DNA of 64,000 nt from Burkholderia dolosa (GTDB lineage: Bacteria > Pseudomonadota > Gammaproteobacteria > Burkholderiales > Burkholderiaceae): assembly GCF_902499135.1 (NCBI RefSeq), contig NZ_CABVPR010000030.1, positions 1 through 64,000 on the forward strand, read 5' to 3'. Positions 1-15,269 of this stretch are shown piece after piece. Numbering within the stretch: the first letter of the stretch is position 1; the number at the start of each line of letters is the position of its first letter. The translations under genes were made by a program, and so were the position numbers. The notes under the pieces are model-generated. The model saw only the letters and a program-made list of their open reading frames with translations, did not search any database and had not been told where the DNA came from.

Positions 1-179
1 CGTCGGTCGCGCTGCTCGCGCTGCGTGCGCCGGCGGGCGGCGCCGACGCGCCCGCGTTCGGCCTGCTCGTGCTCGGCTCGCCCGATCCGCGCCGCTTCCA
101 CGACGGGATGGCGACCGACTTCCTCGCGCAGATCGCAACGCTCGCGAGCGCCGCGCTCACGCGCCTGCTGCCGCACTGA
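1..179 (+). CDS. DUF484 family protein, C-terminal fragment
   Basis: The 5' end lies outside the window. The open frame (first full codon at base 3) encodes about 58 residues ending in TGA at 177-179. It reads as the end of a GAF-like DUF484 domain, with the segment FGLLVLGSPDPRRF followed by a helix to the C-terminus. DUF484 genes commonly lie directly upstream of xerC in proteobacteria, and here the next gene starts 13 bases later, so the two are probably co-transcribed. The molecular function of DUF484 is not established. Confidence 0.7.
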   Translation, partial: SVALLALRAPAGGADAPAFGLLVLGSPDPRRFHDGMATDFLAQIATLASAALTRLLPH

Positions 180-192
180 TGCCGCGCACGCG

Positions 193-1113
193 ATGACCGA
201 CGATCCGATCGCCGCATACCTGTCGAACCTGAAGCACGTCAGGCAGCTGTCGGAACACACGCTGCGCGCGTACACGCACGAACTCGACGAGCTGAAGAAG
301 CTCGCGGCCGGCCGGCCGCTCGAAACGCTGACCGCCGTCGACATGCGCGGCGCGGTCGCGCGTGCGCATGCGGGCGGGCTGTCCGCGCGGTCGATCGCAC
401 ACCGGCTGTCCGCGTGGCGCGCGTTCTACCGCTGGCTCGCGCAGCACGTCGAGATGCCAGCGAATCCGGTTGCCGCGGTGCGCGCGCCGAAGCGGCCGAA
501 GACGCTGCCGAAAGCGCTGTCGGTCGACGACGCGTCGGCACTGATGGATGCGCCGCTCGCCGATACCACCGAAGGCATCCGCGATCGCGCGATCCTCGAG
601 CTGTTCTATTCGTCGGGGCTGCGCCTCGCGGAACTGATCGGGCTCGACGTCGCCTATGCGCAGGCCGACGGCTACCGTTCGGCCGGCTGGCTGGATCTCG
701 CGGAAGCCGAAGTGACCGTGCGCGGCAAAGGCAACAAGGAACGCAAGGTGCCGGTCGGCCGCAAGGCGATCGACGCGCTGAACGCGTGGCTCGCGGTACG
801 CGGCGAATTCGTCAGGCACGACCCGCATCCGCTGTTCCTGTCAGTGCGCGGCAACCGGATGGCGCCGGGCGTCGTGCGCGAGCGCGTGAAGCGCGCGGCG
901 CTCGCGGCCGGCATTCCGGCGAACGTTCATCCGCACGTGCTGCGCCACTCGTTCGCGACGCACGTGCTGCAGTCGAGCGGCGACCTGCGCGCGGTGCAGG
1001 AGCTGCTCGGCCACGCGAGCGTCGCGGCGACGCAGATCTATACGTCGCTCGACTTCCAGCATCTCGCGAAGATTTACGACAGCGCGCATCCGCGCGCGAA
1101 GAAGCGCGACTGA
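193..1113 (+). CDS. xerC: tyrosine recombinase XerC
   Basis: 306 residues. XerC works with XerD to resolve chromosome dimers at dif during division. An N-terminal SAM-like core-binding domain (about residues 5-95) is followed by the catalytic domain. The expected active-site set is visible: Arg144 in SSGLRLAEL, Lys179 in RGKGNKERK, His248 and Arg251 in HPHVLRHSF, His274 in LLGHAS and the nucleophile Tyr283 in QIYTSL. The ATG at 193 was chosen because the protein then begins at the normal family length; the frame stays open upstream, but that sequence is the shadow of the DUF484 gene. XerC is favoured over XerD because of the DUF484 neighbour. Confidence 0.93.
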   Translation: MTDDPIAAYLSNLKHVRQLSEHTLRAYTHELDELKKLAAGRPLETLTAVDMRGAVARAHAGGLSARSIAHRLSAWRAFYRWLAQHVEMPANPVAAVRAPKRPKTLPKALSVDDASALMDAPLADTTEGIRDRAILELFYSSGLRLAELIGLDVAYAQADGYRSAGWLDLAEAEVTVRGKGNKERKVPVGRKAIDALNAWLAVRGEFVRHDPHPLFLSVRGNRMAPGVVRERVKRAALAAGIPANVHPHVLRHSFATHVLQSSGDLRAVQELLGHASVAATQIYTSLDFQHLAKIYDSAHPRAKKRD

Positions 1114-1185
1114 CGCGCTCCCCGTGTTACCCGCCGCGCGGCGCCGGTCACGCCGGTTTCGCCCGCGGCCCATTTCGATCTCATC

Positions 1186-2400
1186 ATGCAAACCGTCACA
1201 CTGAAGCCGTCCAAGGAAAAATCGCTGCTGCGCCGCCATCCGTGGATCTACGCGAATGCGATCGACCGCGTCGACGGCAAGCCGGCAGCGGGCGCGACCG
1301 TGATCGTGCGCGCGCACGACGGCCGCTTCCTCGCGCGCGGCGCGTACAGCCCGCAATCGCAGATCCGCGTGCGCGTATGGAGCTTCGACGAGAACGAGCC
1401 GATCGATCATGCGTTCTTCAAGCGGCGCGTGCAGCGGGCGGTCGCACACCGCAACGCGATGGTGTCGGGCACCGGTGCGGTGCGGCTCGTATTCGGCGAG
1501 GCCGACGGGCTGCCGGGGCTGATCGTCGACTACTACGTCGCCGACACGCCGGCGTCCGACGCGCCGCCGCGCGGCCAGCTCGTCTGCCAGTTCATGGCCG
1601 CCGGCGTCGAAGCGTGGAAGGACGCGATCGTCGCGGCGCTGATCGGCGCGACCGGCTGCCCGAACGTGTACGAACGCTCGGACGTGTCGATCCGCGAAAA
1701 GGAAGGCCTCGAACAGACGACCGGCGTGCTCGCGGGCGACGCGCCGCCCGCGACGCTGATCGCGAACGAGAACGGCGTGCGCTATCACGTCGACGTGCCG
1801 AACGGCCACAAGACCGGTTTCTACGTCGACCAGCGCGACAACCGCGCGCTCGTCGCGCAGTACGCGGCGGGCCGCGACGTGCTGAACTGCTTCTGCTACA
1901 CCGGCGGCTTCTCGCTCGCGGCGCTCAAGGGCGGCGCAAAGCGCGTCGTGTCGATCGACTCGTCGGGCGACGCGCTCGCGCTCGCGCAGCAGAACGTCGT
2001 GGCGAACGGCTTCGACGCCGAACGCGCGACGTGGCTCGACGCGGACGCGTTCAAGACGCTGCGCCGCCTCGTCGACGAAGGCGAGCGTTTCGACCTGATC
2101 GTGCTCGATCCGCCGAAGTTCGCACCGACGCGCGACAGCGTCGACCGCGCGGCCCGCGCGTACAAGGACATCAACCTGAGCGGCTTCAGGCTGCTGCGTC
2201 CGGGCGGGCTGCTGTTCACGTACTCGTGCTCCGGCGCGATCGACATGGATCTGTTCCAGAAGATCGTCGCGGGCGCGGCGGCCGACGCGAAAGTCGACGC
2301 CCGGATCCTGAAGCGGCTCGGCGCGGGCGTCGATCATCCGCTGCTCGCCGCCTTCCCCGAAGGCGAATATCTGAAGGGGCTGCTGTTGCAAATCGTCTGA
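1186..2400 (+). CDS. rlmI: class I rRNA (cytosine-C5) methyltransferase, RlmI-like
   Basis: 404 residues. An N-terminal PUA-type RNA-binding domain (about 1-80) is followed by a linker and a Rossmann SAM-dependent methyltransferase domain. Visible motifs are the SAM-binding stretch NCFCYTGGFSLAAL, DPPKF at 308-312 and the catalytic-loop Cys348 in TYSCSG. This architecture matches RlmI, which methylates C1962 of 23S rRNA in E. coli. The gene starts 72 bases after xerC on the same strand. The precise target nucleotide is inferred from the family. Confidence 0.85.
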   Translation: MQTVTLKPSKEKSLLRRHPWIYANAIDRVDGKPAAGATVIVRAHDGRFLARGAYSPQSQIRVRVWSFDENEPIDHAFFKRRVQRAVAHRNAMVSGTGAVRLVFGEADGLPGLIVDYYVADTPASDAPPRGQLVCQFMAAGVEAWKDAIVAALIGATGCPNVYERSDVSIREKEGLEQTTGVLAGDAPPATLIANENGVRYHVDVPNGHKTGFYVDQRDNRALVAQYAAGRDVLNCFCYTGGFSLAALKGGAKRVVSIDSSGDALALAQQNVVANGFDAERATWLDADAFKTLRRLVDEGERFDLIVLDPPKFAPTRDSVDRAARAYKDINLSGFRLLRPGGLLFTYSCSGAIDMDLFQKIVAGAAADAKVDARILKRLGAGVDHPLLAAFPEGEYLKGLLLQIV

Positions 2401-2599
2401 TCGCCCCGATCTGCGCGGACACCGCGTCCGCCGCTTTTCGGTACGCTGGCGGACCGATACGCGCCCCTGTCGTCCGGACGACGGGCGCGTGCTTGACAGG
2501 TATGTTTCAATGGATGGCTGTGCGCCCCGGCCCGCGTGGAGCAGGGCGCGATGCACATCCCGGTTTTTGACCCCGATTCACGAACTACAGGCGACCGAC

Positions 2600-3676
<1,077 letters not shown>

Positions 3677-4164
3677 CGCCGCCAGGTCGGGCGGCGCCCC
3701 GCGCACGCGCGCTGCGGGGCCCGCTCGGCGGCGCTGCGGCACCCGCGCCGGGAAGGGTTTTGCCGTCATCGCTTTTTCGCGATTTGCGCGTTATATTTTC
3801 AAGATATTGGCGCTGCCGACGGGGATCGACCCGATACGGCGCACGCTTGCGATTCAGTTACAATACGTGCCCGCTGGAGTACGGCAACAACAGGCCCGGT
3901 TCTTGCAGAATCGTCGTCCGGGCATCGCAACGGCGCCGGATCGCCATCCGCCGACCGGCCGCGGCCGATGCGATCTGCCGCGCAGCACACCGGTTCGCCG
4001 CGCGCGCAAATCCGCGCCAGGCCCGTCCTGGTATTTGAGAACCGGTTTTCCAGAGGCTTTCGGCCCCGCAGCGGCGAATCGCAAGCGATTGCAAGCGCAG
4101 TTGCGGGTAATCCCAAAGTGCAGGCAATATCTGCTGATTTGCCGCACATTGAAGAAGCAAGCAG
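3677..4164. other. intergenic region between the COG0523 gene and dksA
   Basis: 488 bases without a convincing gene. The first 100 bases are very GC-rich; the rest is more AT-rich. A TACAAT hexamer at 3859-3864 could be the -10 of a dksA promoter, but no good -35 is present 16-18 bases upstream, so this is weak. A long untranslated leader for dksA is likely. Confidence 0.4.
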
Positions 4165-4581
4165 ATGACGAAGAAACTCTTGACCGAAGCCGAAATCCTG
4201 AAGATGAGCGACAAGGATTACATGAATGAGGATCAGCTCGCCTTCTTCAAAGCTCGGCTCGAACAGTTGCAGGCGGAAATCCTCCACAATGCGGGCCAGA
4301 CGACCGAGAACCTTCGCGAGACGGTGATCGTCCCCGACCCGGCCGATCGCGCGACGATCGAGGAAGAGCACGCGCTCGAGCTGCGCACGCGCGATCGAGA
4401 GCGCAAGCTGCTGAAGAAGGTCCAGCAATCGCTCGCGCGCATCGAGTCCGGCGAATACGGCTGGTGCGAGGAAACCGGCGAACCGATCGGCATCCCGCGC
4501 CTGCTCGCGCGCCCGACGGCGACGCTGTCGCTCGAGGCGCAAGAGCGCCGCGAACTGCGCCAGAAGCTGTTCGGCGACTGA
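4165..4581 (+). CDS. dksA: RNA polymerase-binding transcription factor DksA (single-cysteine form)
   Basis: 138 residues. DksA binds the RNA polymerase secondary channel and, with ppGpp, adjusts rRNA and amino-acid promoters. The N-terminal coiled coil with DPADRA at its tip is intact. The four-cysteine zinc finger is not: Cys101 remains, but the other three expected positions are Thr104, Ser122 and Ala125. The fold around them (GEPIGIPRLLARPTA) is retained, as in known zinc-independent DksA variants. A strong terminator follows the gene. The preceding gene is a COG0523 metallochaperone. Confidence 0.93.
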   Translation: MTKKLLTEAEILKMSDKDYMNEDQLAFFKARLEQLQAEILHNAGQTTENLRETVIVPDPADRATIEEEHALELRTRDRERKLLKKVQQSLARIESGEYGWCEETGEPIGIPRLLARPTATLSLEAQERRELRQKLFGD

Positions 4582-4620
4582 TCGGAGCGGCGTTCCGCTC
4601 CAACACGCTGCTTCCCGAAA

Positions 4621-4650
4621 GCGCGCGGCCTGCCGCGCGCTTTTTGTTTT
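4621..4650 (+). terminator. intrinsic terminator of dksA
   Basis: A perfect 9-bp GC stem (GCGCGCGGC / GCCGCGCGC) with a 2-base apex is followed at once by a T-rich run (TTTTTGTTTT). It lies 40 bases after the dksA stop codon. Confidence 0.85.
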
Positions 4651-4717
4651 CCGGCGCCGGCAGCGCCTGCGCTGCCGACAGCGGCAGTAGCCGCTTCCCG
4701 GCCGATCTGCCCCGCCT

Positions 4718-4745
4718 CTTGATATCCCGGCGCCCGCCCTAAAAT
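4718..4745 (+). promoter_or_regulatory. putative sigma-32 heat-shock promoter of hslVU
   Basis: CTTGATA at 4718-4724, a 12-base spacer, and CCCTAAAAT at 4737-4745 resemble the RpoH consensus (CTTGAAA, 11-16 bases, CCCCATnT). It lies about 100 bases upstream of hslV, a classical heat-shock gene. It was identified by eye only. Confidence 0.5.
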
Positions 4746-4842
4746 GGAACGGATGCGCGCCGGGCCCCTCCCCGGCGCACTGCGATTCACGCGGCAGCGC
4801 CCGGCGCCGCCGCCTCTTCCCCGTTTTTCTCAAGGAACGCAG

Positions 4843-5379
4843 ATGGAGCAATTTCACGGCACGACCATCGTTTCGGTCCGGCGCGGCGACAAGGTCGCGC
4901 TCGGCGGCGACGGCCAGGTAACCCTCGGCAACATCGTCATGAAGGGTGGCGCGCGGAAAGTGCGGCGGATCTACAACAACCAGGTGCTGGTCGGATTCGC
5001 GGGCGGCACCGCCGATGCGTTCTCGCTGCTCGACCGCTTCGAAGCGAAGCTCGAGAAGCACCAGGGCAATCTGACCCGCGCGGCCGTCGAGCTCGCGAAG
5101 GACTGGCGCACCGACCGGATGCTGCGCCGCCTCGAAGCGATGCTGATCACGGCCGATGCCAACACGACGCTCGTGATCACCGGCAACGGCGACGTGCTCG
5201 ATCCGGAAGGCGGGATCTGCGCGATCGGCTCCGGCGGCGCGTATGCGCAGGCCGCCGCGCGCGCGCTCGCCGAGAATACCGAGCTGTCGCCGCGCCAGAT
5301 CGTCGAGAAGTCGCTCGAAATCGCCGGCGACATGTGCATCTACACGAACCACAACCGGATCATCGAAACGATCGAGTAA
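4843..5379 (+). CDS. hslV: ATP-dependent protease proteolytic subunit HslV (ClpQ)
   Basis: 178 residues. Peptidase subunit of the HslUV protease, which degrades misfolded and regulatory proteins in the cytoplasm. It is an N-terminal-nucleophile hydrolase: the short leader MEQFHG is expected to be removed so that Thr7 in TTIVSVRR becomes the catalytic N-terminus. [18 protein letters not shown] and the C-terminal [11 protein letters not shown] are typical of the family. The ATG at 4843 follows AAGGA. hslU begins 10 bases after the stop codon, so the two form an operon. Confidence 0.97.
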   Translation: MEQFHGTTIVSVRRGDKVALGGDGQVTLGNIVMKGGARKVRRIYNNQVLVGFAGGTADAFSLLDRFEAKLEKHQGNLTRAAVELAKDWRTDRMLRRLEAMLITADANTTLVITGNGDVLDPEGGICAIGSGGAYAQAAARALAENTELSPRQIVEKSLEIAGDMCIYTNHNRIIETIE

Positions 5380-5389
5380 GGACCGCACC

Positions 5390-6733
5390 ATGAGCACCAT
5401 GACCCCTGCCGAGATCGTCTCGGAACTCGACAAGCACATCATCGGCCAGGCGAAAGCGAAAAAGGCCGTCGCGGTCGCGCTGCGCAACCGCTGGCGCCGC
5501 CAGCAGGTCGCCGAGCCGCTGCGTCAGGAAATCACGCCGAAGAACATCCTGATGATCGGGCCGACCGGCGTCGGCAAGACGGAAATCGCACGCCGCCTCG
5601 CGAAGCTCGCCGACGCGCCGTTCATCAAGATCGAAGCGACCAAGTTCACCGAGGTCGGCTATGTCGGCCGCGACGTCGACAGCATCGTGCGCGACCTGAT
5701 CGAGATCTCGGTCAAGCAGACGCGCGAAAGCGAAATGCGCAAGGTGCGCAGCAAGGCGACCGATCAGGCCGAAGACCGGATCCTCGACATCCTGCTGCCG
5801 CAGCCGCGTGCGGTCGGCTTCGGCGGCAACGCCGAGCACGCGAACGACGACAACAACGCGACGCGCCAGACGTTCCGCAAGCGGCTGCGCGAAGGACAGC
5901 TCGACGACAAGGAAATCGAGCTCGATCTCGAGCAGCCGAGCGTCGGCATGGACATCATGGCGCCGCCGGGGATGGAAGAGATGACCGAGCAGATCCGCTC
6001 GATGTTCTCGAACCTCGGCGGCGGCAAGAAGCAGCGCCGCAAGGTGAAGATCAAGGAGGCGCTGAAGCTGCTGACCGACGAGGAAGCGGCGAAGATGCTG
6101 AACGAAGAGGAAGTGAAGACGAAGGCCGTGCAGAACGTCGAGCAGAACGGCATCGTGTTCCTCGACGAGATCGACAAGATCACGTCGCGCAACAACGAAG
6201 GCAGCGGCGGCGAAGTGTCGCGTCAGGGCGTGCAGCGCGACCTGCTGCCGCTCGTCGAAGGCACGACGGTCAACACGAAGTACGGGATGGTGAAGACCGA
6301 TCACATCCTGTTCATCGCGAGCGGCGCGTTCCATCTCGCGAAGCCGAGCGATCTGATTCCGGAGCTGCAGGGCCGTTTTCCGATCCGCGTCGAGCTCGAC
6401 TCGCTGTCGGTGAACGACTTCGAGGCGATCCTCGTGTCGACCGACGCGAGCCTCGTCAAGCAGTATCAGGCGCTGCTCGCGACCGAGGACGTGCAGCTCG
6501 AGTTCGCGGACGACGGCATCCGCCGCCTCGCGGAAATCGCGTATTCGGTCAACGAGAAGACCGAGAACATCGGCGCACGCCGGCTGTACACGGTGATCGA
6601 GAAGCTGCTCGAGGAAGTGTCGTTCTCGGCCGGCAATCACGCCGGCGAGCGCGTGACGATCGATGCGAAGTATGTCGACCGCGCGCTCGGCGAAGTGTCG
6701 CAGGACGAGGACCTGTCGCGCTACGTGCTGTAA
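5390..6733 (+). CDS. hslU: ATP-dependent protease ATPase subunit HslU (ClpY)
   Basis: 447 residues. AAA+ unfoldase that feeds substrates into HslV. Walker A GPTGVGKT at 57-64, Walker B with IVFLDEID at about 257, an intermediate domain of about 120 residues between them, and the C-terminal tail ending in RYVL that docks into HslV. Length matches the family. It follows hslV by 10 bases and ends before a strong terminator. Confidence 0.97.
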   Translation: MSTMTPAEIVSELDKHIIGQAKAKKAVAVALRNRWRRQQVAEPLRQEITPKNILMIGPTGVGKTEIARRLAKLADAPFIKIEATKFTEVGYVGRDVDSIVRDLIEISVKQTRESEMRKVRSKATDQAEDRILDILLPQPRAVGFGGNAEHANDDNNATRQTFRKRLREGQLDDKEIELDLEQPSVGMDIMAPPGMEEMTEQIRSMFSNLGGGKKQRRKVKIKEALKLLTDEEAAKMLNEEEVKTKAVQNVEQNGIVFLDEIDKITSRNNEGSGGEVSRQGVQRDLLPLVEGTTVNTKYGMVKTDHILFIASGAFHLAKPSDLIPELQGRFPIRVELDSLSVNDFEAILVSTDASLVKQYQALLATEDVQLEFADDGIRRLAEIAYSVNEKTENIGARRLYTVIEKLLEEVSFSAGNHAGERVTIDAKYVDRALGEVSQDEDLSRYVL

Positions 6734-7067
6734 CGCGACGCGCGACGCTGCGCGAACGACGGGCGGCCCTTTGCGGGGCCGCCCGTTTTCGTTGGTGGTC
6801 GCAGAAGATTCGGAGACTCGAACCGGCGTGGCCGGCGCACTGCCGCGGACCGCGGTCACGGTGCGCAGCGAGCGGTCGACGTCGTCAGCAATCGTCATTG
6901 CGCGAGCGTGCCGTGCGCGGCGCTACCGCTGTCGCTGCGGCGAACCGGCACGGCGGCGATGCCAACACGGTCCTTGCAGAAGCCCGGATTCGTCGGCCGC
7001 CCGTCTCGCGCGCGACCGACACAGGAAGGCGCAGCCGCGCCAGCCGCGCGCGGCCGCTTGCCGCGGC
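6734..7067. other. intergenic region between hslU and regA
   Basis: Apart from the hslU terminator at 6759-6789, no gene, RNA or clear regulatory site was found in these 334 bases, which separate two converging genes. Short open frames here lack start signals and family features. Confidence 0.4.
6759..6789 (+). terminator. intrinsic terminator of hslVU
   Basis: An 11-bp perfect stem (6759-6769 with 6776-6786), a 6-base loop and a TTTT run, 25 bases after the hslU stop. Confidence 0.85.
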
Positions 7068-7610
7068 CTACTGCCGCACCGGCTTCTTCGCGAGCTTGCG
7101 CTGCAGCGTGCGGCGGTGCATGTTCAGTGCGCGCGCGGTCGCCGAGATGTTGTTGTTGTTCTCCGCGAGCACGCGCTGAATGTGCTCCCACTCGAGCCGA
7201 TCGACCGACAGCACGACCGGATTCTCGAGCGCCTCGTCGGCCTGCACCTCGCTTGCGTTGGTCTGCAGCGCGGCCAGGATCGATTCGACGTTCGCGGGCT
7301 TCGCGAGATAGTTGTCCGCGCCCTCCTTCACCGCCTGCACCGCGGTCGCGATGCTCGCATAGCCGGTCAGCACGAGGATCCGCGCGTCGGGCTGCAGATC
7401 GCACAACGGCGCGATCAGGCTCAGGCCCGAGTCGTTGCCGAGATGCAGATCCACGGTGATGAACTGGAACTTGCCGGCCGCGGCGAGCCTGAGCGCCGTC
7501 TCCTTGTCGTGCGCCTGCTGGACCGCATAGCCGCGGCGCTCGAGGCCGCGCGCGAGCGTCCCCGCGAACACCTCGTTGTCGTCGATCACCAGGAAATTGT
7601 TCTCGCTCAT
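7068..7610 (-). CDS. regA: RegA/PrrA/RoxR-type redox response regulator
   Basis: 180 residues. The receiver domain has Asp10 and Asp11, phospho-acceptor Asp54 in ITVDLHLG and Lys104 in YLAKPAN. It is followed by a Fis-type helix-turn-helix with the near-invariant RegA sequence NISATARALNMHRRTLQRKL. RegA proteins control respiratory, carbon- and nitrogen-fixation genes in response to redox state. The ATG at 7610 is 13 bases from the stop of the sensor kinase gene on the same strand, so the two are one operon. Targets in this organism cannot be read from the window. Confidence 0.9.
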   Translation of the reverse strand: MSENNFLVIDDNEVFAGTLARGLERRGYAVQQAHDKETALRLAAAGKFQFITVDLHLGNDSGLSLIAPLCDLQPDARILVLTGYASIATAVQAVKEGADNYLAKPANVESILAALQTNASEVQADEALENPVVLSVDRLEWEHIQRVLAENNNNISATARALNMHRRTLQRKLAKKPVRQ

Positions 7611-7623
7611 GGGGTTTCTCCGT

Positions 7624-9057
7624 CTACGTGTTGGTTGACGCGGCCGGTGCCGCGATGCGCGTCGCCGGCAGGCGCAGCACGGCGCGCGTGCCGCGGCCGG
7701 ACGCCGCCGGTTCGATACGGCCGGCCGTCGCTGCGCCGGCTCGCGCGTCCTGTGCGCCGGCCGCGCGCTCGGCGGGCGCTGCGTATCCGCTGTATCCGCT
7801 GTATCCGCTCGCTGAACCGCCGGCCCGCGCGTTGCCGCTCGCCGCACGCGGCGTCACATCGGACAGTTCGATCTCGCCGCCGAGCCGTGCGGCTGCGCTG
7901 AAGGCCAGATACAGCCCGACCCCGTGCCCGCCCTGCGTGCTGTCGACCGGCATCGCGCCGAGCGATTCGCGCAGCGCGGCCGGAATGCCGGGGCCGTCGT
8001 CGCATACCTCGAATTCGATCGCGTCGGCCGCCCGCCCGTCGTGCGTGACCTTCGCGGCCAGCGTCACACGATGCGGACTCGCGCGCGCAGCGTTGTCGAG
8101 CAGGATCGTCAGGATCTGGCCGGCCGCGACGGTGTCGTCGAGCGCAACGCCGGACGGACGCGCGCCGAGCAATTCGAATTGCACGTGCGGATGCCGCAGC
8201 CGCCAGTGCTCGACGAACGTGTCGAGCCAGTCGTCCACCGGCTGGCGGCTCGCCGGTGCGCTCGCGCGGCTGCGCAGGCGCGCGAGCGCAGACGTGCAAA
8301 GCGTCATCTGCTCGTCGAGCACCTTCAGGTCGGCCTCGTAGCGGGCCAGCCCCGGATCGGTGCGCGCGGCGTCGCGCAGTTCCTCCGTGAGCATCGCGAT
8401 CGTCGACAGCGGCGTGCCCATCTCGTGCGCAACGGTCGCCGCCTGCACGCCGAGCGCGACCGCACGCTCGTCGCGCAGCAGGCGCTGCTGCGCTTCGCCG
8501 AGCGCCGAATCGCGCTGACGCAGCGCGTTCGACATCCGCGCGACGAACCACGCGATCAGCCCGACGCTCACCATGAAGTTCACCCACATCCCCGTCCGGT
8601 AGTAATCGAACAGGTTCGCCGGATTGTCCATGTTGAGCGGCACCGAGTCGAAGCCGAGCGCCGCATAGCACGCGACGGCGAATGCCGCGAGCCAGATCAT
8701 CAGGTGCCACGGCAGCACGGCCGCCGCGATCGCGAGCGACGGCAGGTACAGCGACACGAAAGGGTTCGTCGTGCCGCCCGACAGGAACAGCAGCGCCGAC
8801 AGCGCGCCGAGGTCGACCCACAGCTGACCGAGCAGCTCGAAGTTGGTCTCCGGACGCGCGCGCAGCCCGCGCACCCAGGTCAGCGCGTTGAAAACGATTT
8901 CGAGCGCGATGACCATCAGCATGGCCGGCAGCGGCAAGTGCACGCCGAAATAGGTCTGCACGATGCCGATCGTGACGAGCTGGCCGATGATCGCGAGATT
9001 GCGCAGCCAGAACAAATGGCTGAGGTTGACTCGCCCGGTGGTGGTGATTCGTTGCAT
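7624..9057 (-). CDS. regB: RegB/PrrB/RoxS-type redox sensor histidine kinase
   Basis: 477 residues. About six N-terminal membrane segments carry the quinone-sensing signature GGTTNPF at 94-100. The H-box HEMGTPLST has phospho-acceptor His211, and Cys254 in MTLCTSAL is at the position of the redox-active cysteine known in RegB. N-box LLDNAAR around Asn322 and a G-box GGHGVGLYL follow. The C-terminal part is unusual: between GGEIELSDV and the last ATPase strand (GTRAVLRLP) there is a low-complexity Ala/Gly/Ser insert with three SGY repeats. It is the first gene of a regB-regA operon. Confidence 0.9.
   Translation of the reverse strand: MQRITTTGRVNLSHLFWLRNLAIIGQLVTIGIVQTYFGVHLPLPAMLMVIALEIVFNALTWVRGLRARPETNFELLGQLWVDLGALSALLFLSGGTTNPFVSLYLPSLAIAAAVLPWHLMIWLAAFAVACYAALGFDSVPLNMDNPANLFDYYRTGMWVNFMVSVGLIAWFVARMSNALRQRDSALGEAQQRLLRDERAVALGVQAATVAHEMGTPLSTIAMLTEELRDAARTDPGLARYEADLKVLDEQMTLCTSALARLRSRASAPASRQPVDDWLDTFVEHWRLRHPHVQFELLGARPSGVALDDTVAAGQILTILLDNAARASPHRVTLAAKVTHDGRAADAIEFEVCDDGPGIPAALRESLGAMPVDSTQGGHGVGLYLAFSAAARLGGEIELSDVTPRAASGNARAGGSASGYSGYSGYAAPAERAAGAQDARAGAATAGRIEPAASGRGTRAVLRLPATRIAAPAASTNT
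7783..7809 (-). repeat. three perfect 9-bp tandem repeats inside regB
   Basis: GTATCCGCT occurs three times head to tail on the plus strand, giving (SGY)3 near residues 417-425 of RegB. Copy-number change would stay in frame. Confidence 0.85.
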
Positions 9058-9078
9058 CCGGCCAGTTTACCCGTTTAG

Positions 9079-11366
<2,288 letters not shown>

Positions 11367-12105
11367 CGGAAGACCAGGCCACACCGCCCCGCCCGCGCCC
11401 GAAGCCAGGCGAGCGTCGCGTGATGATCCTTCAGGCGCTCGCCGCGATGCTCGAGGCGCCGAAATCCGAAAAGATCACGACGGCCGCGCTCGCCGCTCGC
11501 CTCGACGTGTCGGAAGCCGCGCTTTACCGGCATTTCAGCAGCAAGGCGAAGATGTACGAAGGGTTGATCGAGTTCATCGAGACGACGTTCTTCGGCCTCG
11601 TCAACCAAATTGCCGCGAAGGAGCCGGACGGCGTGCTGCAGGCGCGTGCGATTGCGTTGATGCTGCTCAATTTCGCCGCGAAGAACCCCGGGATGACACG
11701 CGTGCTGACCGGCGAGGCGCTGGTCGGCGAGGACGAGCGGCTCGCGGAGCGCGTCGAGCAAATGCTCGAGCGCGTCGAAGCGTCGATCAGGCAGTCGCTG
11801 CGGCTCGCGCGCGTCGACGCCGGTGCGGGCAACGAAGCGAGCGCGACCGGCACGGCAGCGCTGCCGGCCGATTACGATCCTTCGATACGTGCGAGCCTCG
11901 TCGTCAGCTACGTGCTCGGCCGCTGGCACCGCTACGCGAAAAGCGGCTTCGCGAAACCGCCGACCGAACACGCGGACGCCCAACTGCGTTTGATCCTGCA
12001 GTAGGCGGCAGGGCCGCGGCGAGAGGAAAACGGTCGGCGGCTCGGGCCGACGGTGCCGCGCACACCCCCGACCTCCGCCATCGCGCCGCGCACGCGGCGT
12101 TCGCA

Positions 12106-14763
<2,658 letters not shown>

Positions 14764-15269
14764 AAGGTCGACTTTGAAAATGTGTGGCGTCGCGCACGAA
14801 AACGACGCGAATGTCGCCGATCGTCCCGCACGCAAGCGGAAATGGTCGACATTAAATACGCACCTGTCTCAAATCAATCGGACGAGTATTAATTCTCATC
14901 TCAATCGGGACGCAAATTCGATCGCGCCCGCTGAGCCACATCGGCATCCGCATGCCGGCCGCGTCGCCTGCTTGGCGGCAGGCTTGTGACGCCGCAGCTT
15001 CCGCGCCGCGGGCGCATACGCGCAATACGGTGATGTACGCGGCCACGACCACTGCAATCTGCGCAGATATTTAGAACAATTCCGATATCCGTCGAAATTA
15101 ATGGGCGATAAGATTCGCGTTCAAATCACGATCGAATTTCGAGCATCGCGATCATCCGCACATTATCGCGATTCGATTTGACTCGTTACCGCCATTTATC
15201 TCGAATTAGTCCCGGGGCTGCGCAATTCCTCCGCATCGCTGCCCCTGGCTTGTTACGGACCCGGACGCC
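14764..15269. other. divergent promoter region between clpV and the T6SS plus-strand operon
   Basis: 506 bases without a credible gene, strikingly AT-richer than the flanks at both ends (about 14840-14900 and 15060-15210) with a GC-rich centre. It presumably carries divergent promoters. A short GCCTGC/GCAGGC hairpin lies at 14966-14983. No convincing sigma-54 -24/-12 element was seen. Confidence 0.5.
15178..15206 (+). promoter_or_regulatory. putative sigma-70 promoter of the T6SS baseplate operon
   Basis: TTGACT (five of six consensus bases) at 15178-15183, a 17-base spacer and TCGAAT (four of six) at 15201-15206, about 64 bases before the first ATG of the operon. Found by eye. Confidence 0.4.

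Noticed and set aside
3696-3720. GC-rich hairpin (GCCCCGC/GCGGGGC) after the COG0523 gene as a terminator
   Set aside because: No T run follows on either strand, and such pairs are frequent by chance at this GC content.
6798-6830. Sequence with a GACTCGAACC string suggestive of a tRNA end
   Set aside because: No matching acceptor stem, D-arm or anticodon arm could be folded on either strand.
14966-14983. GCCTGC/GCAGGC hairpin as a terminator in the clpV divergent region
   Set aside because: It lies between divergent genes, where no transcript end is expected, and lacks a T run.
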